Assembly (NCBI GenBank): GCA_016290835.1
Contig: JAEEVG010000020.1
Span: 1 to 38,612, forward strand
Direction: 5' to 3'
DNA: 38,612 nt
Source: Bacteroidales bacterium
GTDB lineage: Bacteria; Bacteroidota; Bacteroidia; Bacteroidales; UBA932
Shown one piece after another: positions 6,968-15,495 of this stretch. The notes beneath the pieces are model-generated. The model was not told the origin of the DNA. It worked only from the letters and a program-made list of their open reading frames with translations, and made no database searches. The translations under genes were made by a program, and so were the position numbers. The first letter of the stretch is position 1. Each line of letters begins with the position of its first letter.

Positions 6968-7777
6968 ATGTCACGTACAAATTTCCAGGAATTGCTTGAT
7001 GCACGCGTTCACTTCGGCCACCTGGCCCGCAAGTGGAACCCCAAGATGGCTCCGTATATCTTCGATCAGAAGAACGGCATCCACATCATCGACCTGCACA
7101 AGACCGTCGTCAAGATCGACGAAGCCGCCGAGGAGATGAAACAGCTGGCCAAGTCCGGCCGCAAGATCCTCTTCGTCGCCACCAAGAAACAGGCCAAGGA
7201 TCTGGTCAAGGAGAAGGCCTCCGCAGTCAACATGCCCTCCATCACGGAGCGCTGGGCCGGCGGAATGCTGACCAACTTCCCGACGATCCGCAAGGCTGTC
7301 AAGAAAATGTCCACCATCGATAAGATGAAAGAGGACGGTACCTTCGAGAAGCTCGCCAAGCGTGAGCGCCTCCAGGTCGACCGCCAGCGCGCGAAGCTTG
7401 AGAAGAACCTCGGCTCCATCCGCGACATGAGCCGCCTCCCGTCCGCCCTGTTCGTCGTCGACGTCCAGAAAGAGGCCAACGCCGTCAAAGAGGCAGGCCG
7501 CCTCAACATCCCGGTATTCGCAATGGTTGATACTTGTTGCGATCCCACCCCCATTGATTATGTGATACCGGCCAACGACGACGCGACGTCCTCCATCGAG
7601 TGCGTGGTGAACATCCTCTGCGCCGCCATCCAGGAAGGCCTCGAGGAGCGCAAGCTCGAGAAGGACAAAGAGGCTGTCGAAGAGGTGGTCGAGGAGACCG
7701 TCAAGCCCGCTGCCGCCCGCCGGCTCCGTTCCCGCCGGGGCGCCCGCGAGGAAGAGAAGGCTGAAGCAGCTGAATAA
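6968..7777 (+). CDS. rpsB: 30S ribosomal protein S2
   Basis: S2 binds the back of the 30S head and is needed for S1 docking where S1 is present. The 269-residue product starts MSRTNFQELLDARVHFGHL and contains KWNPKMAPYIF, ILFVATKKQAKDLV, ERWAGGMLTNF, SRLPSALFVVDVQKE and the late IDYVIPANDDA, all standard. A longer in-frame ATG at 6872 would add 32 unconserved residues encoded inside the folded leader, so I choose 6968. That ATG follows an A-rich stretch typical of Bacteroidetes translation starts. The last 45 or so residues form a charged Glu/Lys/Arg tail beyond the core, giving 269 residues against 241 in E. coli. tsf follows after 26 bases. Confidence 0.97.
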   Translation: MSRTNFQELLDARVHFGHLARKWNPKMAPYIFDQKNGIHIIDLHKTVVKIDEAAEEMKQLAKSGRKILFVATKKQAKDLVKEKASAVNMPSITERWAGGMLTNFPTIRKAVKKMSTIDKMKEDGTFEKLAKRERLQVDRQRAKLEKNLGSIRDMSRLPSALFVVDVQKEANAVKEAGRLNIPVFAMVDTCCDPTPIDYVIPANDDATSSIECVVNILCAAIQEGLEERKLEKDKEAVEEVVEETVKPAAARRLRSRRGAREEEKAEAAE

Positions 7778-7803
7778 TGTTCCATTGATAAAACTGAAAC
7801 ACC

Positions 7804-8799
7804 ATGGCAATTACTGCAGCAGATGTAATGAAACTCCGGAAGATGACTTCCGCCGGTATGATGGATTGCAAGAAGGCCCTCGAGGAAGCTGAAGGCGACT
7901 TCGAGAAGGCTGTCGGCATCATCCGCGAGAAGGGCAAGCTCGTAGCCGCCAAGCGGGCTGACCGCGAGACTTCCGAGGGTGCGGTGAAGGCCCGCGTGGC
8001 CGGCAGCAAGGCGATCCTCGTCTGCCTCGGCTGCGAGACCGACTTCGTCTCCCGCAACGCTGATTTCCAGAACCTGGCCAACGCCATCGCCGATGTGGCC
8101 ATCGCTTACTGCCCAGCCGACCTTGAAGGCCTGAAGGCCTGCAAGATGCCGGACGGCTACACCGTCGCCGAGGCCGTCGAGGCCCAGACCGGCAAGACCG
8201 GCGAGAAGCACGTGCTCGCTTACTATGCGCTCGTGGAGGCTCCCTTCGTGGTCGAGTACATCCACACGCTGAACGGCAAGCTCGGCGCCCTCGTGGGCTT
8301 CAACAAGGAGGTCCCCACCGACCTGGCCAAGGGTGTGGTGATGCAGGTCGCTTCCATGAATCCCGTCTCCATCTCCCCGGCAGACTGCCCGGCCCAGGTG
8401 CTCGAGAACGAGAAGAAGGTCGCGGTCGAGAAGACCAAGGAAGAGCAGGTCCAGAAGGCCGTCGACGCCGCCCTGAAGAAGGTCGGCATCAACCCCGCCC
8501 ACGTGGATAGCGAGGATCACATCGAGTCCAACACCGCCAAGGGTTGGATCACGCCCGAGCAGGCCGCCAAGGCCCGCGAGATCATCAAGACCGTCGGTGA
8601 GCAGAAGGCCGCGAACCTTCCCGCCCAGATGGTCGAGAACATCGCCAACGGCCGTGTCCAGAAGTTCCTCAAGGAGAACACCCTGACCGAGCAGGAGTAC
8701 CAGATGTCCGACGACAAGAAGTCCGTCGCCCAGGCTATGGCCGAGGTGGACGCCGACATCCGCGTCGTCGCGTTCAAGCGCTTCTCGCTGAACGACTAA
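7804..8799 (+). CDS. tsf: Elongation factor Ts
   Basis: EF-Ts is the guanine nucleotide exchange factor that regenerates EF-Tu-GTP. The 331-residue protein begins MAITAADVMKLRKMTSAGMM, the UBA-like N-terminal domain. CETDFVSRN near residues 79-87 carries the TDFV motif that contacts EF-Tu. The dimerisation core follows, and the C-terminal module ends VVAFKRFSLND. The length fits Bacteroidetes proteins, which are longer than the 283 residues of E. coli. It closes the rplM-rpsI-rpsB-tsf operon and is followed by an intrinsic terminator. Confidence 0.97.
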   Translation: MAITAADVMKLRKMTSAGMMDCKKALEEAEGDFEKAVGIIREKGKLVAAKRADRETSEGAVKARVAGSKAILVCLGCETDFVSRNADFQNLANAIADVAIAYCPADLEGLKACKMPDGYTVAEAVEAQTGKTGEKHVLAYYALVEAPFVVEYIHTLNGKLGALVGFNKEVPTDLAKGVVMQVASMNPVSISPADCPAQVLENEKKVAVEKTKEEQVQKAVDAALKKVGINPAHVDSEDHIESNTAKGWITPEQAAKAREIIKTVGEQKAANLPAQMVENIANGRVQKFLKENTLTEQEYQMSDDKKSVAQAMAEVDADIRVVAFKRFSLND

Positions 8800-8823
8800 G
8801 TTTTTTCGCGCAGATTCTGCAGG

Positions 8824-8851
8824 AATGGCTCGCCAAGTGCGGGCCATTTTT
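8824..8851 (+). terminator. Intrinsic terminator after tsf
   Basis: AATGGCTCGC at 8824-8833 pairs with GCGGGCCATT at 8839-8848, giving 10 pairs with one U-G, around the 5-base loop CAAGT. It runs into a T-tract. The T-tract leads directly into the -7 box of the next gene. Confidence 0.8.
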
Positions 8852-8853
8852 GT

Positions 8854-8861
8854 TATCTTTG
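8854..8861 (+). promoter_or_regulatory. -7 promoter box of the flippase gene
   Basis: TATCTTTG matches TAnnTTTG and ends 7 bases before the ATG at 8869, again implying almost no 5' leader. It abuts the T-tract of the tsf terminator, so its -33 region overlaps the terminator stem. Confidence 0.7.
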
Positions 8862-8868
8862 CATTTGT

Positions 8869-10320
8869 ATGAATCTGAAGAGCCTCGCGAAAGATACGGC
8901 GTTGTACGGGCTGGTGAGCATTGTCGGGCGGTTTCTGAACTACCTGCTGGTGCCCGTGCACACCTATAAGATCGCCGCGGAGAGCGGCGGGTACGGCATC
9001 GTGTCCAACCTCTACGCCTACACGGCGCTGTTCCTGGCGCTGCTGACTTTCGGCATGGAGACGACCTTATTCCGCTTCGCGAACAAGCCGGACACGGACG
9101 ACAAGATGGTCTATAGCAACGCCCTGCGGATGGTGGGCGGCGTGGGCCTGGCTTTCCTCGCGGTCGTCTTCCTGCTGCTGAACCCCATTTCCGGGGCGAT
9201 GGGCTATGGGGCGCATCCCGAGTATGTGGGGATGTTCGCCCTGATCACGGCCCAGGATGCCTTCCAGGCCGTCATGTTCAGCCGCCTGCGGCAGCAGCGC
9301 CGGCCGATGCGCTTCGTGGCGCTCAAGTTCGCATTCATCATCCCGAGCATCCTGCTGAACCTGTTCATCTTCCTCTTGATGGACAAGATCCCGGCGCTGC
9401 AGGGCATCTTCCAGTATTTCAACTATGGGGTGGGCCTGATCTTCGTGGCGAACCTCCTCTGCACGACGGTGGTCTCGCTGCTCTTCATTCCGGAGATCAA
9501 GGGCATCGCCTATGGCTTCGACAAGGGTCTGGCGAAGGAGATGCTCCGGTATTCCTGGCCGCTGCTGCTCCTGGGCCTGGTGGGCGTGCTCAACCAGGTG
9601 TCCGACAAGATCCTGCTCCCGTACCTGATGCCGGGGGAGGAAGGCTTGGTGCAGCTGGGCATCTACGGCGCCTGCGTCAAGATTGCGATGATCATGGCGC
9701 TGCTCACGCAGGCCTTCCGCTATGCCTACGAACCCATCGTCTTCGCGGACAACAAGGACAAGAACAGCCCCGCGACGCTCGCCGACGGGACCAAGTACTT
9801 CATCATCTTCACGCTCCTGGCCTTCCTCGCGGTGATGATCTATATGCCGCTGCTGCAGCATTTCGTCGGCGGAGGCTACCGGGAGGGTCTCGGGGTCATC
9901 CCCATCGTGATGATGGCGGAGATCTTCATGGGGGTTTATTTCAACCTGTCCTTCTGGTACAAGCTCACCGACCAGAACTGGTGGGGCGCCATCATCAGCG
10001 CCATCGGCGTGGCGGTGATGGTCGCGATCAACGTCATCTTCGTTCCGAAGATCGGCTACTGGGCCTGCGCCTGGGGCGGGTTCGCCGGCTACGGCGTCCC
10101 GATGCTGATCAGCTATTTCCTCGGGCAGAAGAAGTATCCCATCCCCTATGACCTCAAGGCCATCGGCAAGTTCGTGCTGATCGCGGGCGCGGTGTTCGCC
10201 ATTTATTGGTTCTGGCTGCATAAGCTGCCTGCCTGGCTGCAGATGGCCGTCGGGACCCTGCTGCTCGGGGCGTACACCCTCGCCGCCTGGAGAGAAATCA
10301 AATCCACAAAAGCCATATGA
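8869..10320 (+). CDS. Wzx-type polysaccharide/lipid-linked oligosaccharide flippase
   Basis: This 483-residue integral membrane protein belongs to the MOP superfamily (polysaccharide transporter/Wzx branch), which moves lipid-linked sugars across the inner membrane. The N-terminus NLKSLAKDTALYGLVSIVGR followed by LLVPVHTYKI is the usual amphipathic start and first helix. About 12-14 hydrophobic stretches follow, with charged loops such as RLRQQRRPMRF between helices. The sequence does not tell the cargo. It is not in a glycan synthesis cluster; its only close neighbour is the cyclophilin lipoprotein gene, whose ATG overlaps its stop by 4 bases. A MATE-type exporter of another compound is less likely. 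Confidence 0.85.
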   Translation: MNLKSLAKDTALYGLVSIVGRFLNYLLVPVHTYKIAAESGGYGIVSNLYAYTALFLALLTFGMETTLFRFANKPDTDDKMVYSNALRMVGGVGLAFLAVVFLLLNPISGAMGYGAHPEYVGMFALITAQDAFQAVMFSRLRQQRRPMRFVALKFAFIIPSILLNLFIFLLMDKIPALQGIFQYFNYGVGLIFVANLLCTTVVSLLFIPEIKGIAYGFDKGLAKEMLRYSWPLLLLGLVGVLNQVSDKILLPYLMPGEEGLVQLGIYGACVKIAMIMALLTQAFRYAYEPIVFADNKDKNSPATLADGTKYFIIFTLLAFLAVMIYMPLLQHFVGGGYREGLGVIPIVMMAEIFMGVYFNLSFWYKLTDQNWWGAIISAIGVAVMVAINVIFVPKIGYWACAWGGFAGYGVPMLISYFLGQKKYPIPYDLKAIGKFVLIAGAVFAIYWFWLHKLPAWLQMAVGTLLLGAYTLAAWREIKSTKAI

Positions 10321-10997
10321 AACGTTTCCTGACCATCACCCTCTGCTGCCTCGGCGCAGCGGCCCTGCTCGCCGGATGCGGCAACAATCCCGAGAAGAAG
10401 GCCGCCCGCGAAGCGGCCAAAGCCGCCTCCGACTCCGTCGCCGCAGCCGAACAATCCCAAAGAATCATGGATAAAATCGCAAAACTGCCGGAAGAACCGG
10501 TCTTCGACATCATCACCTCGATGGGTGTCATCAAAGTCAAGCTCTACGCCAAGACCCCCAAGCACCGCGAGAACTTCGCCAAGCTTGCCCTGAGCAAATA
10601 CTATGACGGGGTGCTTTTCCATCGGGTCATCGACGGCTTCATGATCCAGGGCGGCGATCCGCTGACCAAGAATCCCGCCAACAAGGCCCGCTTCGGCACG
10701 GGCGGTCCGGACTATACCATCCCGGCCGAGTTCGTGCCCGAGTACACCCACAAGAAGGGCGCCCTGGCCGCCGCCCGCCGCGGCGACACCGTCAATCCCT
10801 ACAAGGAATCTTCCGGCTCCCAGTTCTACCTGGTGCAGGACGAAATGGGCTGCGCGGCGCTCAACGGCGACTACACCGTCTTCGGCGAGACCCTCGAGGG
10901 CCTGGACGTGATCGACAAGATCGCCGCCGTGGCGACGGACAATCGCAACTGCCCCCTGCAGGATGTCAAAATCGTCACGATTAAGCTGGCGGAATAG
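10317..10997 (+). CDS. Cyclophilin-type peptidyl-prolyl isomerase lipoprotein
   Basis: This 226-residue protein has a lipoprotein signal peptide (MKRFLTITLCCLGAAALLAG, then Cys21), so it should be membrane-anchored outside the cytoplasm. A charged linker of about 40 residues leads to a cyclophilin domain at residues 60-226. FDIITSMGVIKVKLY, FHRVIDGFMIQGGDP with the catalytic Arg, and SSGSQFYLV are the family motifs. GDYTVFGETLEGLDVIDKI completes it. Such enzymes assist folding of envelope proteins. The ATG overlaps the flippase stop in an ATGA junction, so the pair is translationally coupled, an uncommon partnership. Confidence 0.93.
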   Translation: MKRFLTITLCCLGAAALLAGCGNNPEKKAAREAAKAASDSVAAAEQSQRIMDKIAKLPEEPVFDIITSMGVIKVKLYAKTPKHRENFAKLALSKYYDGVLFHRVIDGFMIQGGDPLTKNPANKARFGTGGPDYTIPAEFVPEYTHKKGALAAARRGDTVNPYKESSGSQFYLVQDEMGCAALNGDYTVFGETLEGLDVIDKIAAVATDNRNCPLQDVKIVTIKLAE

Positions 10998-11073
10998 GCC
11001 CCGCTGGCATAGATGTTGCAATAAAACCTGTCGAATAGTTTTTTCATAGGTTTAATTTTAGGTTAGAATTGCG

Positions 11074-11109
11074 TAATGGCCTCGCTGGGAAGCGAGGCCA
11101 TTATTATTT
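11074..11109 (+). terminator. Intrinsic terminator after the cyclophilin gene
   Basis: TAATGGCCTCGCT at 11074-11086 pairs perfectly with AGCGAGGCCATTA at 11091-11103 around a GGGA tetraloop, followed by a T-rich tract. The 76 bases between the stop codon and this stem show only a weak 6-bp hairpin (11024-11029 with 11048-11053). Confidence 0.85.
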
Positions 11110-11122
11110 TTCGCCGCAGCTA

Positions 11123-11153
11123 TTTGAGATAAAAGGCATTATCCGTAAATTTG
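11123..11153 (+). promoter_or_regulatory. Promoter of the DUF4954-SIS-lplA operon
   Basis: A -33 TTTG at 11123-11126, a 19-base spacer and the -7 box TAAATTTG at 11146-11153 match the Bacteroidetes consensus fully. The leader to the ATG at 11178 is about 20 bases. Confidence 0.8.
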
Positions 11154-11177
11154 TAGGTTGGTAAAACGCTTGCATAT

Positions 11178-13385
11178 ATGGAAAAAGTGACCGTGCTGCC
11201 GCCGGAGAAACTGATCAACGGCTGGATCGATCCTTCCTATCTGCCGGAAGGCAAGGACAAGTATTACATCCGAAACCGGCAGGTGCGCAAGCCGCGCGGC
11301 GGCTGGCGCCACCTCACCAGCGACGAAATCGAACGGCTGGTCAAGAACGACAACACGGCAGCCAGCTGGGACACGATCTACGTGACCGACGAGTTCCTCC
11401 CGCAGATGCTCAAGAACAACAAGTTCTACGGCACGGTCCGCATCGGGCGCGTGTCCGAGAACGGCCTGCAGTTCCACGATCTGCGCCTGCCCTGCGGTAT
11501 TTCCAACTCCTCGATCCACTCCTGCGACATCGGTGACGACTGCGCCATCCACGACGTCCACTACCTCAGCCACTACATCATCGGCGACCGCTGCATGCTC
11601 TTCAATATCCACGAGATGTCCACCACCGACCACTCCAAGTTCGGCAACGGCACCATCAAGGAGGGTGAGAAGGAAGCCGTGCGCGTCCGCCTCGAGATCA
11701 TGAACGAGACCGGCTGCCGCGCCGTCTATCCCTTCGACGGGATGATCACCGCAGACGCCTATCTCTGGGCCAAGTACATCGACGATGCGAAACTCCAGGA
11801 GAAGCTCCGCACCATGACGCAGAAGAGCGTGGACAGCCGCCGCGGCTATTACGGCACGGTGGGTGACGGCTGCGTGATCAAGACCTCCGAGATCATCAAG
11901 GACGTCAAGATCGGCGCGGGCTGCTATATCAAGGGCGCCAGCAAACTCAAGAACATCACCATCAACTCCAGCGACCAGGAGCCTTCGCAGATCGGCGAGA
12001 ACGTGATTCTGGTCAACGGCATCGTGGGCTACGGCTGCCGCATTTTCTACGGCTGCACGGCCGTCAAGTTCGTAATCGGCAACAACAGCAACCTCAAGTA
12101 CGGCGCCCGGATGATCGACTCCGTGCTCGGGGACAACAGCACCATCTCCTGCTGCGAGGTCCTCAACAACCTCATCTTCCCCGCCCACGAGCAGCACCAC
12201 AACAATTCCTTCCTGATCGCCTCCTGCGTCAAGGGCCAGAGCAATATGGCCGCCGGCGCCACGGTGGGTTCCAACCACAACAGCCGCACCAATGACAACG
12301 AGGTGGTGGCGGGCCGCGGTTTCTGGCCGGGCCTCTGCACCTCGATCAAGCATTCTTCCGTCTTCGCCTCCTACACCCTCCTGTCCAAGGGCGCCTATCC
12401 GGCGGAGCTGAATATCCCCCTGCCGTTCTGCATGCTCGCCAACAATGAGCAGAAAGGCGAACTGGAGATTTTCCCCGCCTTCTGGTGGCTCCGCAATATG
12501 TACGCGCTGGCCCGCAACAGCTGGAAGTACCAGCATCGGGACAAGCGTATCACCAAGGTGCAGAACATCGAGTTCGACACCTATGCCCCCGACAGTATGG
12601 AGGAGGCCCTGCAAGGCCGCGCCATCCTCGAAGTCTGGACCGCCAAGGCCTGGATGCGTGCCCGCGGGCTGGATCCGGAGGGCGTTCCGGAGGAGGAACT
12701 GCGTACCAAGGGGCACCTGCTGCTCTCCGGCGATCCGGAGGTGGTGGACCATCTGGCCGTGATGGGCGAGGGGGTCGAGAAGTCCCGCCGCCCCGTGCGC
12801 ATCCGCAAGCCCCGTGAGGCCTGGCAGGCCTATGGCGATATGATCACCCACTATGCCGTGATGAACGCCCTTCGCTATGTGGAGAGCCACCCGGGCACCA
12901 ATCTCACCGACCTGGGCGGCCAGTGGGCGGGGGAGCGGCAGAGTTCCTGGATCAATCTGGGCGGCCAATTGGTGGCGGAGGCGGACGTGGACCGGCTGCG
13001 CGCCGACATCCGCAGCGGACGCCTGCGCAACTGGGCTGCCATCCACGCACGCTATGCCGAGCTCTGGGCCCAATACCCCGAGGACAAAATGCGCCACGCC
13101 TACCTCTGCCTCTGCGCCCTGCTGGGCCGGGAGGTCCTGTTGGCAGATGACTGGGCACAGGCGATCGCCCGGGAAGAGCGCATCCAGCAGTATATCTGCG
13201 ACCAGGTCTACCTGACCCGCAAGAAGGATTACGAGAATCCTTTCCGCCGGGCCACCTATCGCTCCGAAGCGGAGATGATTGCCGCCGTGGGCGAGCTCGA
13301 TGACAATGGTTTCGTCTGCCAGATCCAGGAGGAGACCGCGGCCAATCTGGGCCGCCTCGCCGTCCTGCGCAAGCATATCAAATAA
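11178..13385 (+). CDS. DUF4954 family protein with left-handed beta-helix
   Basis: This 735-residue cytoplasmic protein has no signal peptide or membrane segment. Residues about 100-155 and 220-400 are rich in the short hydrophobic/Gly/Asn pattern of hexapeptide-repeat beta-helices, for example HSCDIGDDCAIHDV, VGDGCVIKTSEI and VIGNNSNLKYGARMIDSVLG, as in sugar-nucleotide acyltransferases. A strongly conserved-looking stretch GSNHNSRTNDNEVVAGRGFW (about 365-385) is a likely active-site segment. The C-terminal third is helical and charged. I recognise the family as DUF4954, known mainly from Bacteroidetes and without assigned function. A sugar-phosphate or nucleotide-sugar role is inferred from the helix and from the GlmS-like isomerase 14 bases downstream. 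Confidence 0.8.
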   Translation: MEKVTVLPPEKLINGWIDPSYLPEGKDKYYIRNRQVRKPRGGWRHLTSDEIERLVKNDNTAASWDTIYVTDEFLPQMLKNNKFYGTVRIGRVSENGLQFHDLRLPCGISNSSIHSCDIGDDCAIHDVHYLSHYIIGDRCMLFNIHEMSTTDHSKFGNGTIKEGEKEAVRVRLEIMNETGCRAVYPFDGMITADAYLWAKYIDDAKLQEKLRTMTQKSVDSRRGYYGTVGDGCVIKTSEIIKDVKIGAGCYIKGASKLKNITINSSDQEPSQIGENVILVNGIVGYGCRIFYGCTAVKFVIGNNSNLKYGARMIDSVLGDNSTISCCEVLNNLIFPAHEQHHNNSFLIASCVKGQSNMAAGATVGSNHNSRTNDNEVVAGRGFWPGLCTSIKHSSVFASYTLLSKGAYPAELNIPLPFCMLANNEQKGELEIFPAFWWLRNMYALARNSWKYQHRDKRITKVQNIEFDTYAPDSMEEALQGRAILEVWTAKAWMRARGLDPEGVPEEELRTKGHLLLSGDPEVVDHLAVMGEGVEKSRRPVRIRKPREAWQAYGDMITHYAVMNALRYVESHPGTNLTDLGGQWAGERQSSWINLGGQLVAEADVDRLRADIRSGRLRNWAAIHARYAELWAQYPEDKMRHAYLCLCALLGREVLLADDWAQAIAREERIQQYICDQVYLTRKKDYENPFRRATYRSEAEMIAAVGELDDNGFVCQIQEETAANLGRLAVLRKHIK

Positions 13386-13399
13386 AATCCGATATAAGT

Positions 13400-14410
13400 A
13401 TGAATCTGAAAGAAAGCAAGTACGCCCAGTATTATCTGGTGCAGGAAATGATGGGGACCGTGCCTACCGTGGCCAAATTCGACCCCGATTGCTCCAAATT
13501 CGTCGCGGACTCCGTCCGCAAGACCGGCAAGATTTTCTTCTCCGGGGAGGGCTCTTCCCGCCTCCTGCCGGCGAAGAACAGCCGCCGCGTGTCCCTGACC
13601 TGGGGACTGGACGTCAATGTCCAGATCGACGGGTCCCATCAGGCCCAGGGCTATGACCTGAGCAAGTACACCGTCCTGATCGATTCCAATTCCGGCCGCA
13701 CCAAAGAGGCCCTGATGCTTGCCAAGCAACTCCAGGCCGAAGGCCACAAGGACTGCTTCGCGCTGAGCGCCAATCCCGACACCCCGATCCGCCAGGCCTG
13801 CGTGGACGGCCACGTGCTGGGCTGCGGTTGGGAAGAGGCTGTCGCCGCCACCAAGAGCGTGGTCGAGCAGGGCCTGTTCTGCGAGTCCATCTTCTGGCAC
13901 CTCGCCGGCAAGGATATGAAGCCCGCCCTCAAAGGTCTTCCCGAGAAACTGGAGCAGGCGCTGACCCTGGAGATTCCCGCCGAGATCGTGGAGTGGGTCA
14001 AGGGTGCCCATACGATCTATTTCAGCGGCTACAACGACGGCGTGGCCGAGGAGCTGACCCTCAAGACCAACGAGATCACCCGCCGCAAGAGCGATTTCCT
14101 GGAGGGCACCTATGCCGTCCACGGCATCGAGGAAGTGATGCAGGAAGGTGATATCGTGTTCCTGGTGAACCCGATCGAGTGCGAGTACGACAAGTTCCTG
14201 ACCGTCTTCAAGGGCGCCGGCGTGCACGTCGTGGCCATCGACACCAAGCCCACCCCGTTCGAGCGCACGATCATCGTCCCGGACGCCGGTGTGATGCAGC
14301 CTTACGTGTATCTCTGCGCCGGCTGGAACGTCCTCGTGGAGGTGGCCACCTCCGACGGCATCAACCTCGACAAGCCGGAGCGCGCCCGCAAGGTCGGCAA
14401 CGAGATGTAA
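13400..14410 (+). CDS. SIS-domain sugar-phosphate isomerase (GlmS/FrlB-like)
   Basis: The 336-residue protein contains two SIS domains resembling the isomerase half of glucosamine-6-phosphate synthase, without the glutaminase half. FFSGEGSSR (residues 46-54), DSNSGRTKE (95-103) and ATKSVVEQ (150-157) form the sugar-phosphate pocket. The second domain has YFSGYNDG and LKTNEITRRKSDFLEG with a following HG pair. The C-terminal DKPERARKVGNEM aligns with the GlmS tail, placing Lys331 at the catalytic lysine position. A deaminase or deglycase acting on an amino-sugar 6-phosphate is likely; the substrate is unknown. It lies between the DUF4954 gene (14-base gap) and lplA (11-base gap), in one operon. 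Confidence 0.85.
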   Translation: MNLKESKYAQYYLVQEMMGTVPTVAKFDPDCSKFVADSVRKTGKIFFSGEGSSRLLPAKNSRRVSLTWGLDVNVQIDGSHQAQGYDLSKYTVLIDSNSGRTKEALMLAKQLQAEGHKDCFALSANPDTPIRQACVDGHVLGCGWEEAVAATKSVVEQGLFCESIFWHLAGKDMKPALKGLPEKLEQALTLEIPAEIVEWVKGAHTIYFSGYNDGVAEELTLKTNEITRRKSDFLEGTYAVHGIEEVMQEGDIVFLVNPIECEYDKFLTVFKGAGVHVVAIDTKPTPFERTIIVPDAGVMQPYVYLCAGWNVLVEVATSDGINLDKPERARKVGNEM

Positions 14411-14421
14411 TTCCCCGGGGC

Positions 14422-15378
14422 ATGCGGTTTCTTCAGAACCCTTCGACCGATCCCTGGTATAATATGTCGTTCGACGAGTACTGCCTCGAGCAGTATCCGT
14501 CGAACGATGCTTTTTTCTATCTGTGGCGCAACCGCCCGAGCGTGATCATCGGGCTGAACCAGAACGCCTACAGCGAGGTCAATCTCGGCTATCTGAACGC
14601 CCACGACATCCGGCTCGCGCGCCGGGTGACGGGCGGCGGGGCCGTCTACCACGACCTCCAGAACCTCAATTACACCTTCATCGGGCGGGATGTCAGCCCG
14701 CAACCGATGGTGGATGCCCTGCGCAGCCTGGGCGTGGAGGCCGCCCTGACGGGCCGGAACGACATTTTCGTCGACGGCGCCAAGGTCTCCGGCTACGCCC
14801 GCCGCGTCTGGCACGACCGGCAGATCGTCCACGGGACGCTGATGTACGACGTGGATCTGGATACCCTCGCGCGAGTGCTGGATGTCCCCGGATCCAAGCT
14901 GGAAGCCAAGGGGATCGCCTCCGTGCGCAGCCGCGTGACCAATCTCAAGGACCGTCTGCCGCAATTCCCTTCGCTGGACGAGCTGCAGGCGGCCTTGCAG
15001 GAGCTGCTCTCGGCGGGAGATACCGAACTTCCCTTCGGGGAAGAGCGACGATCGGCCGTACAACGCATCTCCGATGAGAAATTTTCTACCTGGGAGTGGA
15101 TCTACGGTCAGTCCAAGGCGGCGGATCTGGTCCGGGAGGGGCGCCTGCCGTGCGGGACGGTCGAGGTCCGGCTTTCGCTGGACCGGGGCGTGCTGACCGG
15201 CGTGGACTTCGGGGGCGATTTCCTGGGCGGCCTGAATGCCGGGACGCTCGCGGAGCAGCTGGTCGGGCTGCGCTTCACCCGTGAGACCCTGGGGGCGGCC
15301 CTGGAGGCGGCGGATCCCGGCCGCTATTTTGACAGGACATCTTCCCAAGATCTTCTGAATCTGATCATTCCGCTCTAA
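14422..15378 (+). CDS. lplA: Lipoate-protein ligase A
   Basis: LplA activates lipoate with ATP and attaches it to the lipoyl lysine of 2-oxoacid dehydrogenase E2 or glycine cleavage H protein. I place the start at the ATG at 14422 (MRFLQNPSTDPWYNMSFDEY, 318 residues). An upstream extension in this frame runs antiparallel in sense to the SIS gene and is not coding. RRVTGGGAVYHD (residues 67-78) is the lipoyl-AMP binding loop, and GAKVSGYARR carries the catalytic Lys121. The C-terminal accessory domain is present, ending QDLLNLIIPL. A fused E1 and an E3 lie in the same window 20 kb away, giving a plausible client complex. Confidence 0.93.
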   Translation: MRFLQNPSTDPWYNMSFDEYCLEQYPSNDAFFYLWRNRPSVIIGLNQNAYSEVNLGYLNAHDIRLARRVTGGGAVYHDLQNLNYTFIGRDVSPQPMVDALRSLGVEAALTGRNDIFVDGAKVSGYARRVWHDRQIVHGTLMYDVDLDTLARVLDVPGSKLEAKGIASVRSRVTNLKDRLPQFPSLDELQAALQELLSAGDTELPFGEERRSAVQRISDEKFSTWEWIYGQSKAADLVREGRLPCGTVEVRLSLDRGVLTGVDFGGDFLGGLNAGTLAEQLVGLRFTRETLGAALEAADPGRYFDRTSSQDLLNLIIPL

Positions 15379-15405
15379 GACATACTCCGGATCCGGATAA
15401 TAGCT

Positions 15406-15454
15406 GCAAAAGGCGTCGATACGATGGCAAGTATCGGCGCCTTTTTGCGTTTTT
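15406..15454 (+). terminator. Intrinsic terminator after lplA
   Basis: The left arm at 15406-15422 (GCAAAAGGCGTCGATAC) pairs with 15431-15448 with one U-G pair and one bulged T, around an 8-base loop, and ends in a T-tract. It insulates the lplA operon from the SusCD genes. Confidence 0.8.
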
Positions 15455-15495
15455 AAATAAACAAGCCACTTTCTTAAACAAACCGCACAATCTTT

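Noticed and set aside
14179-14421. An in-frame upstream extension of lplA overlapping the SIS gene
   Set aside because: It is a shifted frame of the SIS gene. The extension is Arg-rich and not ligase-like, and an ATG at 14422 precedes the conserved N-terminus.
15386-15397. A 12-bp palindrome TCCGGATCCGGA after lplA
   Set aside because: It lies between a stop codon and a terminator, has no spacer or partner copy in the window, and could easily arise by chance in GC-rich DNA.
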